From NCBI GenBank assembly GCA_905195005.1, contig CAJJUC010000050.1, positions 1 to 13,738 on the forward strand: a stretch of DNA of 13,738 nucleotides, in the 5' to 3' direction. The stretch is from an uncultured Eubacteriales bacterium (GTDB taxonomy: Bacteria > Bacillota > Clostridia > UMGS1883). The notes under the pieces were generated by a model. The model did no database searches, was not told the origin of the DNA, and was given only the letters and a program-made list of their open reading frames with translations. A program made the translations under genes and the position numbers. This document shows positions 1 to 7,000 of the stretch, piece by piece (the first letter of the stretch is position 1; each line of letters opens with the position of its first letter).

Positions 1-1202
1 CCGCTTTTTAAATCCTGAGAATCAAAAATATCCTGTATCCACTTTCGGTAAAACTCCCTTGCGTTCAGCGTAAGCATTGCAGCTTCCGAGCAAATCTGCC
101 CGTCGCCGGTGTAGCCGAGGCGTTCCCTGTGCGGGCAGTCGGACGGCACTCCCCCGTGCATATTATTAAGCTGTGTTCTTAAAAACGCGCCGTACAGCCA
201 GTTTAATTCCTCCGAGGATGAATGAAAGTGCGCCGCCCTCGCCACATCGCTGTGCAGAACCGAAACATACTCGGCGCAGGCTTCTCCCTCAATTTCAAAA
301 TATCTGAAAGCGTGCCACACAAAGCTCGGCTTAAAAACATGCCTCTGCCCGTCACCGATGAAGGTATCCTCCATTATCTGCGCCTTTCCGGACGGGCTTT
401 TATAGTCCGAGCCGGTTGAAAAGAAATCAAGCCTTGCGCCGTTAAGCTGCTCTGCATAGCGCACGGTAACGCTTTCTCCGTATTTCGGTGCAGCGGAAAT
501 AACCGCAAAACCGCTTATGTTCTCCCCCGCATCGTAGATTTTTCTGCCGTCCGTTTCCGAAATCAAAACGGGCTTTATTCGGCGCGCCTCTCTGTCCGCC
601 GGGGCAATTTCTTTTGTGAGCACGGTTTCATTCATTTCAATAACCCGAACAGCCGCATATTCATATTCCTTAATCCGCGCGTCATACGTTTCACCGTAAA
701 ACAACTGACTTTCGGTAATTTCCGAGCTGCGGCACTGCTCCGTTCCGTCGGAAAGAACATCTGCAAACCGTTCGTTTTCCGAATGAATCGCATAAATCGC
801 GCCGAGCGCACTGCCGAAGCTCAGGTTTCCCTCGGCAGTGCGTTCCGTCTGGCGAAACCAACCGTCGCCGAGCGCTATTTCCAATGTGTTTTCACCGTCC
901 TGCAAATACGGCGTGATGTCGTAAACCGAATAATAGCATCTGTAGGTAAACTCATCCTTTATGGGATAAAGGAAGCTCTCAGTATCTCTTTTGCAGAAAA
1001 GACTGTCGGACGGTCTGAAATATTCATCACCGACGCGGCTTCCGTTCACATACGCGTTAAAAAAGCCCAGTGCACTCACTGCCAATATTGCGTTATCCGC
1101 GTGATGCGCTTCAAATTTCCTGATTATAACGGGAGAAGCGAATTTTTCGGGTGCGGTAATCCATTTCGCCCGATTTATGAGCTTGTCGGTCAGGTAGTTC
1201 AT
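1..1202 (-). CDS. GH78 alpha-L-rhamnosidase, N-terminal 400 residues (runs off the window)
   Basis: The minus-strand frame is open from an ATG at 1202 to the window edge with no stop, so the C-terminal part is missing. The encoded 400 residues carry the GH78 signature: DCPHRERLGYTGDGQ at residues 355-369, in which the motif Asp (D355), Glu (E360) and Asp (D367) typical of GH78 active sites are all kept. The order is the usual one for bacterial rhamnosidases: an N-terminal beta-sandwich with YVNGSRVGDEYF around residues 51-62 and LGDGW near 111-115, a second concanavalin-like domain around 215-310, then the start of the (alpha/alpha)6 catalytic barrel. There is no signal peptide, so the enzyme probably acts in the cytoplasm, hydrolysing terminal alpha-L-rhamnose from imported oligosaccharides. 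It follows the lipoprotein gene after 12 bp. ATG 1202 is preferred over an in-frame ATG at 1211 because the latter sits directly against the ribosome-binding site. Family assignment is firm; the rhamnogalacturonan substrate is inferred from neighbours. Confidence 0.93.
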   Translation of the reverse strand, partial: MNYLTDKLINRAKWITAPEKFASPVIIRKFEAHHADNAILAVSALGFFNAYVNGSRVGDEYFRPSDSLFCKRDTESFLYPIKDEFTYRCYYSVYDITPYLQDGENTLEIALGDGWFRQTERTAEGNLSFGSALGAIYAIHSENERFADVLSDGTEQCRSSEITESQLFYGETYDARIKEYEYAAVRVIEMNETVLTKEIAPADREARRIKPVLISETDGRKIYDAGENISGFAVISAAPKYGESVTVRYAEQLNGARLDFFSTGSDYKSPSGKAQIMEDTFIGDGQRHVFKPSFVWHAFRYFEIEGEACAEYVSVLHSDVARAAHFHSSSEELNWLYGAFLRTQLNNMHGGVPSDCPHRERLGYTGDGQICSEAAMLTLNAREFYRKWIQDIFDSQDLKS

Positions 1203-1211
1203 CAGACACAT

Positions 1212-1216
1212 TCCTT
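1212..1216 (-). promoter_or_regulatory. Ribosome-binding site of the GH78 gene
   Basis: AAGGA on the minus strand ends 9 nt before the ATG at 1202. Its first bases overlap the TAA stop codon (1215-1217) of the upstream lipoprotein gene, suggesting translational coupling. It decides between ATG 1202 and ATG 1211, which would leave no spacer. Confidence 0.7.
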
Positions 1217-2747
1217 ATCTTTTGTTATATGCATTGAGCGCCTTCTGGTAGATTTCAACGGCGCGGTCAATTCCCATGTCCTTCATGTCCTTAACATAAT
1301 CGTCAAATTCATCGATCGGACGCGAGCCCATAATAAATTTAACCATCTGTTCGTCCTGATATGTTGAAACCGTGTTCATGATTTCGGAAAGCTCGGAGCT
1401 TTGCTCGGACGAGAATGAAAGCGTCGGCAAAATATACTTTTCGGCGTCTGTATCCATCCAGTTCTTCAGGGCTTCCTGCTGCTGCGGAAGGCTTGAATAC
1501 TGCTCAATATAGCGCTTATCCTGAACGAAACCGCCCATCCAGTTGGAGCGAACGTATTTTGACATTATATTTGCCATTGCAAGCCCGTCGGGATTCTTTG
1601 TGATAAGCTCCGTAAATGTCGGGTAACCGTCAACCATTTCATAGCTTTCGCCCTCGATGCCGAAGTTATTGAGCATTTCGCCCGCTTCGGAATATCCGTA
1701 GTCAAGAACCTTTGCCGCAAGCTTTGCCTTTTTGCAGTTTTTGCTTATTGCCGCACCGTATCCCGGGTAAGGATTCTGGCGCGCGGAGAACATCGGCTTG
1801 TCACCCTTGTTCAAAACCGGATATTTTGCGCCGCAAAGGTCAAAGTCCTTTGTTGTTGCCGCGCCGAGATATTTTCCGATTCCGCCGCCGAGCCCTGCAA
1901 CCGTTGCTCCGGTGCTGCCGCTCAAAACAGCGCTGTCGAGCGCCTTTTCGTCAACGCTCATGAAGTTTTTGTCAAGAAGTCCTTCCTTATACCATTTTGC
2001 CATTTCCGTCAGAAATTCCTTATAACCCTGTTCCATCGGTCCGTAAACAACCTTATTGCCTTTAACAAAGAAGGTGTTGTTAACGCCGTATGCGCCGATG
2101 AAAGCTCCGTAATTAAACATTGCGGAATAGTTCATAAATGACAGCGGGATTGACGCTTTTTTCTCATTTTTAAAGCGCGTCAGCATTGTGTGCCACTCGT
2201 CAATCGTTTCCGGCATTTCCATTCCGAGCTCCTCAAGCCAATCCTTTCTTATGATCGGACCTGTTGAAACGAGCAGCGACTCATCGCCGCGAACGAACGG
2301 GAAAACATAATAATTGCCGTCATTCGTTTTTATCATTTTGTCAATTTCGGGATTCTTTTCAAGGTAAGCCTTAAGGTTCGGCGAGTCGTTTTTAATGATA
2401 TCGTTAAGGTTCATTATGTAGCCGTCGCTCATTGATTTTTCGGCGCCGCCGTTATAGGTTGCCCAGTCTGCCTCGATAATATCGGGAAGCTCGCCCGATG
2501 AAAGCATCAGGTTGAACTGATCGCTGCTGGTCGGATGGATAAATTCAATCTCCGTTCCGGTGTCCTTCTGAAGCTGCTTTCCCCACGGTGTTTCACCGAG
2601 GTTTGATACAAGCGAATTAAGCTGCGTGTTCATCGGCAGCCAGTATTTCAGCTTGTTATCAGCCGATTTCTCCGTTTTTTTGCTTCCGCAGCCGCACACC
2701 GATATTACGGACGCTGCCGCCAGAAGCAATGCAATTTTCTTTTTCAT
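1215..2747 (-). CDS. Extracellular solute-binding lipoprotein of a carbohydrate ABC importer (LplA/YtcQ-like)
   Basis: This 510-residue protein is the sugar-capturing component of an ABC importer, anchored to the outer face of the membrane. It begins MKKKIALLLAAASV and has a lipobox ending VCGC, with the lipidated Cys at residue 20. The body shows the long-form family 1 solute-binding fold: a KYWLPM first strand, the conserved stretch LMLSSGELPDII around residues 80-91, and IRKDWLEELG near 165. The length matches the ~500-residue LplA/LipO/YtcQ group rather than the ~420-residue maltose-binding type. A GTG at 2759 would add four residues, but it overlaps the ribosome-binding site, so ATG 2747 is chosen. 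It lies 18 bp after the putative lyase and 12 bp before the rhamnosidase. In B. subtilis lplA directly follows yetA, as here. No permease genes flank it, so the transporter membrane parts must be further downstream or elsewhere. The ligand is inferred to be a rhamnogalacturonan oligosaccharide. Confidence 0.9.
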   Translation of the reverse strand: MKKKIALLLAAASVISVCGCGSKKTEKSADNKLKYWLPMNTQLNSLVSNLGETPWGKQLQKDTGTEIEFIHPTSSDQFNLMLSSGELPDIIEADWATYNGGAEKSMSDGYIMNLNDIIKNDSPNLKAYLEKNPEIDKMIKTNDGNYYVFPFVRGDESLLVSTGPIIRKDWLEELGMEMPETIDEWHTMLTRFKNEKKASIPLSFMNYSAMFNYGAFIGAYGVNNTFFVKGNKVVYGPMEQGYKEFLTEMAKWYKEGLLDKNFMSVDEKALDSAVLSGSTGATVAGLGGGIGKYLGAATTKDFDLCGAKYPVLNKGDKPMFSARQNPYPGYGAAISKNCKKAKLAAKVLDYGYSEAGEMLNNFGIEGESYEMVDGYPTFTELITKNPDGLAMANIMSKYVRSNWMGGFVQDKRYIEQYSSLPQQQEALKNWMDTDAEKYILPTLSFSSEQSSELSEIMNTVSTYQDEQMVKFIMGSRPIDEFDDYVKDMKDMGIDRAVEIYQKALNAYNKR

Positions 2748-2758
2748 AACTTTTCGCA

Positions 2759-2767
2759 CTCCTTTTT
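2759..2767 (-). promoter_or_regulatory. Ribosome-binding site of the lipoprotein gene
   Basis: AAAAAGGAG on the minus strand ends 11 nt before ATG 2747 and overlaps the TAA stop (2766-2768) of the upstream lyase gene. A GTG start at 2759 would use the last G of this site itself, so it is very unlikely to be the start. Confidence 0.7.
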
Positions 2768-5700
2768 ATTTAATACTGTTTAACACATATCTCAGCGCAT
2801 TTAAAAGCTGCGCCTGATTTTCCCTTGCCAGCGGATTTGAAGCTCCGTTTGCATTTTCAATAAGATTAATCTTTTTAAGGACGTCCGCCGCGCTTTTGAT
2901 TTCGCTTTGCGGTGACCCGGTTACTCCGCAGAGCATTGTGTCCGCGGTTCCGTGCTCAAGCGCGACCGTGCCCTTGCTTGTTATGATGCTTTCATCGGCT
3001 GACAGCCATGCCGTTTCCTTTTCTCCGCTGTATGGCGGAAGATACACGCTGCCTTCGGCATAGCGGCCGAACATCAGACCGTTTTCATCAAAGGCAGGCT
3101 CTGAAAGCTTTTCGTCTTTCGTTTGCTTTGCAGCGTCCATGCTCTCTATCACAAAAAGTCTGCCGCCGCTTTTCGCCGCCGGAATATACACAACGTCAAC
3201 CATGCCGATTTCGGGCGCTGTGCCTCGGAAAGCAAAATCCTTTGCAATTACATATGTTTTTCCGTCCTCGTCCGTCACGCTGACGCTGTACGTTTTTGCC
3301 GCAACGGAAGCCCTGATTTTCACATTATATTTTTTATCCTTTTTATACGTAAGCCTCTCTGCCGCAGCATATGAATTTCCGTTGTATGCGTCTATCACCC
3401 CATCGGGGCTGAAGCGGACAATCATCGGGAAATCCGTAAACTGATTCGTGACGGCGTATGTGCTGCTGAAGCCCATAACCGCGTTTGTATTACCTTCAAG
3501 CGGCGTCACCGTGCAGTTTATTTCAATATCCCCTGTCAGCGTATTAAGCTCGTGCTTGCTTTCGGGAACGGTCATGGTATCGGAATACCAGCAAACCTCG
3601 TTTTCACCCATAACGGGTATTTCAAAAACCTTTTCCGCACTTGCCGCGCCTTTTTTGATTGTTGCGGTCAGCCTAACCGTAAGATTTTCCGAGTTCGTTC
3701 TTGTATAAACGCCTTTTTCGCTTAAAACCGACGGATTGTCGGACTTCCATTCAACGCTTGTTCCGCCGGCAGATTCCGCCGGGAGCTCAATGTCTCCGCC
3801 GAGCTTTTCATATTCCGGCAGCCGAAGCGCCGCAGCGCCGCAGCGCACCGCTTCTTCATCGGAAATACCGTTTCCGATAACCGTTACATGCTTCGGCGAA
3901 ATTCCTTTCTGTGAAAGGAAATCGGGCGACAGCGTATCTATTACCGAAAGAGTATATGCGGCAGCGTCCGCAAATGTTTTTCCTTCAAAATTTTTCTTAA
4001 CGCCCGTGAGCTTTTCAACCGAGCTTTCAAATTCCGCATTATCCGCTTCGCCTTCGGGATTGAAAACCGAATTATCCGCGCTCATCAGCCCGGCGCTTAC
4101 AGCCGCATAGGACGCAACGCTGTCAGTGTCGGAAAGGCTGACGTTCTTTTTCAGCGTCACCTTGAATTTCAGCCCGTCAGACGCCGATTTTAAATTACGG
4201 ATGCAGTTTTTGCATATCTTAACCTCAATTCCGTTATCGCCCGAGCGCTTTGTTGTCACGGAGTAATTTTCCCCGTCCTTTATAGCAAACGTGCCGCTGT
4301 CCGCCCGAATGTTAACCTCACCGTTGCCGTACATTCTGAAAACTATTTTATTCTCACTGTACTCGTCTATATAAACCGAAACATCGTCCGACAACGCCGT
4401 AACATATATCGGCACGGACATTGCAAGGATGCGGTCAAACTGCTTTAAGTGCTTTTTCAGCGTCACCGTTCCGGGAATCGAAACCAGGTTTTCCGCCCCC
4501 GTCCACAAAGCGCCGTCATGAATAACGGTTTTGTAATCCTTTTCGTAATTTCCGCTCAGATATCCGGCATAATTCGTTGCAAAAAGCACTTTTTTGCCGT
4601 TGTTTTCAAATATTATCTGCGTTACCTCGGGCTCGATTATCCCGGGCTTTTCAGCAATGTCCGAAAGCACGCGCGTACCTTCGTCGAACACTGTGAGCAG
4701 ATAATCATAGCCAAGGCTTTTTATTTTCTGCGCCTCGGTTTTCATCAGCTTCCGCAGCTCGGGGAAAATCATCAGCAAAGTATAATTCTGACCGCCGCCC
4801 ATAATGAGGTTCGTTCCGCGCCCCTCAAGGTTTGCGAGCAGCACCGAAGCTCCCGAAGGATTCATTGATGAAAACCATGTTTCAACGCACCCGAGCAGAC
4901 TGTTCAGATACTTTGTTTCACCCGTCATGCGATAAGCCCTGTACAAAAGCTCGATACCCATAATATCCTCATACGGACCTTTTCCGCGGGTGTTATCCTC
5001 GTCGCATTCGTACAGCGCCGCATTTCCTGTCGGCTTCCAAAGACCCTTGCCGTAATTCTTGTATTCGTTTCCGATAAAATCGCCTATTCTTTTAAGCACC
5101 GTAACTATTTCGTCATTCTTTTCATAGCGCGAAATAAACGATATGCCTCTTGCGCCGTACATCCACACATATGTTTTAACGGCGTCCTGCGTCTGCCCGT
5201 TCTGGCGCAGCGGCTTTCCGTCGTCATATATCGCCTGGTACCACCAGCCGTCCTCCGACTGCGCGGCATACGCCCAGTGAACAATTTCCAGCGCCGCGGT
5301 GCGGAATTTTTCATCCTCAAACAATCCGTATGCCAGATAAAGCGGGCGAATCTGAATTATGTACCGCGATTCGACATAGTTTCTGCATATAACGCTTCCC
5401 GTGTACCACTGATACATATGCGGATAATGAAAGCCCATGTTCTTATCGGAGGTGTACATATTTCTGTAAATATGCTCAACCGCCATTTTGTAAATGTCGC
5501 GCAGATATTCGTCGCCGCTTAAGACATACGCCATGTACAGTCCGCTCGAATCGCCGTAGTAGGGGTGGCTTGTGCGAAACCGTTCGTTATAGTACATCGG
5601 GCCCGTTCTGTATCTGTTCGCACCGTGTATTTCTTCAATATCTCCCTTGTAAATCTCAACGTCCGCCCAAAAGCGTGCGCTTTCCAAAAGCACGGTGTAA

Positions 5701-6986
5701 ACATCCGTTTCAGCCGTTGCCATATATGCCGCGCCGAGGTTATATTCCATTTCTCCGGGATGAGTGTCGAGCGAGGAATAGGATTCCGGTTCGGGATTGA
5801 TTCCGTAATGCATTGCGCCGGCGTCAAATCTGCCGTCACGCTTTGAAACGTCAAACTTAACCATGCTGATAATGCTGTCAATCGGCGCGCAGCTTCCCGA
5901 AAGCTCTATAACACCGGCTTTTTCAAACGACTGCGGTGAAATTGAAACCGATGGCTCGTTTTCAAGCGTTTGAATCTGCTCGGCGGCATTTTTTTCAAAG
6001 CTCACAAGCAGATTTGTCGTCCTTGTAAGACCGTCATACCAAAGAAAGGTTTTCTTGTTCACTATCGGAGCGAAGCGGATTGCATCGCTGCCGAACATGA
6101 AGCCCGTTTTGTTCTCCGCCGTTGTTGCGCCGCGGAAACGCTTGTTGTCACGCGTTATCAGATAAATTCCGCGGTCGGCGGAGCAAATATAATCCGAACC
6201 GAAAACATTCCCCGATGAAAATGCCGTTTCCGAATACGAAAAATCTGAGGAGGACGGCAGGATTTTCATGCCCATGCTGTAAATATTCAGGTCGGTTCTC
6301 GCTGTGATTCTGTACTCGATTTCGGCTCTCTGCGTTCCGCTTGCCAGCGTGACGGTAATTTCTCCGCGTGCAAAGTCGCTGAAATTTCCCTTTGCGGTTA
6401 CCTTTGCATAAAGCCCCGTATCCTTAACAACCTCTATTTCGCTTACCTTCATTTCGGTTTCAGCCGCTCCGTCAAGGGTTATATATCCGCCTATTCTGCG
6501 GATATAGCTCTCCACGCCCGATTTAAGCGTTTTTATTCCGCTTTCATCGATTTCAACGGACACGCTTTCATTGCGGATTACAGCCGTTTTTCCCGAAACG
6601 CTGACGCTGACCGGCTTTGACGTTTTGGCGCTTCCGTCCGAGCGGATTTCAAGCTTTTTAAGCTCGTCAGCCTTAAGCTCCGTAACAAATGAGCACAGCG
6701 CCCATTTAACGCTTCCGTCGCTGTATTTTTCAGTAATTTCAAATACTGAATCGACTTTTTCTCCACCCTGAGTATACAGTCCGAAGTTATCAAGTGAAAA
6801 TGCAGCTCCCTGCGGAAGTGCAAATCCGCGCCGGTACAAGGCAGCCGGAACATATATGTTATTATTTTCTTTAACCGTGACGGGAATCACAATTGCTTCC
6901 GCTGCGGCAGCCTTTTTTGCCGGGTGCATCATGACGGAAGCCGCCATACACACGCTCAGTGCAATCGCCGTAAATTTTTTCAACAC
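2766..6986 (-). CDS. Secreted YetA/PcRGLX-like (PL26) putative exo-rhamnogalacturonan lyase with extra C-terminal modules
   Basis: The 1406-residue protein starts with a signal peptide (LKKFTAIALSVCMAA..., Ala-rich cleavage region at 26-31). Residues ~31-125 match the RIFT-barrel N-domain of the YetA/PcRGLX family, including YSDGSVKWAL at 88-97; a beta-sandwich follows to ~375, and an (alpha/alpha) toroid spans ~410-780, rich in Trp, Tyr and His (for example QSEDGWWYQAIYDDGK). Characterised PcRGLX is an exo-acting rhamnogalacturonan lyase; that activity here is inferred. The family is usually about 850-900 residues, so ~500 are extra: a beta domain (~785-945), an SLH-like segment (~952-990, with NSVFNPEG), an atypical bacterial Ig domain (~1042-1128, with VEWKSDNPSVLS), a jelly-roll domain (~1130-1285) and a C-terminal helical piece (1366-1406). 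The GTG start at 6986 has GGAG 8 nt upstream. The gene is 14 bp downstream of the 883-residue protein gene. I cannot identify catalytic residues with certainty. Confidence 0.75.
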   Translation of the reverse strand: MLKKFTAIALSVCMAASVMMHPAKKAAAAEAIVIPVTVKENNNIYVPAALYRRGFALPQGAAFSLDNFGLYTQGGEKVDSVFEITEKYSDGSVKWALCSFVTELKADELKKLEIRSDGSAKTSKPVSVSVSGKTAVIRNESVSVEIDESGIKTLKSGVESYIRRIGGYITLDGAAETEMKVSEIEVVKDTGLYAKVTAKGNFSDFARGEITVTLASGTQRAEIEYRITARTDLNIYSMGMKILPSSSDFSYSETAFSSGNVFGSDYICSADRGIYLITRDNKRFRGATTAENKTGFMFGSDAIRFAPIVNKKTFLWYDGLTRTTNLLVSFEKNAAEQIQTLENEPSVSISPQSFEKAGVIELSGSCAPIDSIISMVKFDVSKRDGRFDAGAMHYGINPEPESYSSLDTHPGEMEYNLGAAYMATAETDVYTVLLESARFWADVEIYKGDIEEIHGANRYRTGPMYYNERFRTSHPYYGDSSGLYMAYVLSGDEYLRDIYKMAVEHIYRNMYTSDKNMGFHYPHMYQWYTGSVICRNYVESRYIIQIRPLYLAYGLFEDEKFRTAALEIVHWAYAAQSEDGWWYQAIYDDGKPLRQNGQTQDAVKTYVWMYGARGISFISRYEKNDEIVTVLKRIGDFIGNEYKNYGKGLWKPTGNAALYECDEDNTRGKGPYEDIMGIELLYRAYRMTGETKYLNSLLGCVETWFSSMNPSGASVLLANLEGRGTNLIMGGGQNYTLLMIFPELRKLMKTEAQKIKSLGYDYLLTVFDEGTRVLSDIAEKPGIIEPEVTQIIFENNGKKVLFATNYAGYLSGNYEKDYKTVIHDGALWTGAENLVSIPGTVTLKKHLKQFDRILAMSVPIYVTALSDDVSVYIDEYSENKIVFRMYGNGEVNIRADSGTFAIKDGENYSVTTKRSGDNGIEVKICKNCIRNLKSASDGLKFKVTLKKNVSLSDTDSVASYAAVSAGLMSADNSVFNPEGEADNAEFESSVEKLTGVKKNFEGKTFADAAAYTLSVIDTLSPDFLSQKGISPKHVTVIGNGISDEEAVRCGAAALRLPEYEKLGGDIELPAESAGGTSVEWKSDNPSVLSEKGVYTRTNSENLTVRLTATIKKGAASAEKVFEIPVMGENEVCWYSDTMTVPESKHELNTLTGDIEINCTVTPLEGNTNAVMGFSSTYAVTNQFTDFPMIVRFSPDGVIDAYNGNSYAAAERLTYKKDKKYNVKIRASVAAKTYSVSVTDEDGKTYVIAKDFAFRGTAPEIGMVDVVYIPAAKSGGRLFVIESMDAAKQTKDEKLSEPAFDENGLMFGRYAEGSVYLPPYSGEKETAWLSADESIITSKGTVALEHGTADTMLCGVTGSPQSEIKSAADVLKKINLIENANGASNPLARENQAQLLNALRYVLNSIK

Positions 6987-6994
6987 AATATCAT

Positions 6995-6998
6995 CTCC
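6995..6998 (-). promoter_or_regulatory. Ribosome-binding site supporting a GTG start for the lyase
   Basis: GGAG on the minus strand ends 8 nt before GTG 6986, within the 14-bp gap after the TGA (7001-7003) of the preceding gene. The next in-frame codon is TTG, so GTG is the best-supported start. An ATG lying between is out of frame. Confidence 0.65.
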
Positions 6999-7000
6999 AA

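Noticed and set aside
783..1367. Plus-strand open frame of 194 codons across the lipoprotein/GH78 junction
   Set aside because: It lies opposite the clear GH78 frame and the lipoprotein C-terminus, with no family resemblance.
2745..2759. GTG 2759 as the lipoprotein start
   Set aside because: It overlaps the ribosome-binding site; ATG 2747 gives a normal lysine-rich signal peptide and workable spacing.
2766..2890. C-terminal dockerin on the lyase
   Set aside because: The last residues have two helices but lack the calcium-binding DxNxDG repeats of dockerins.
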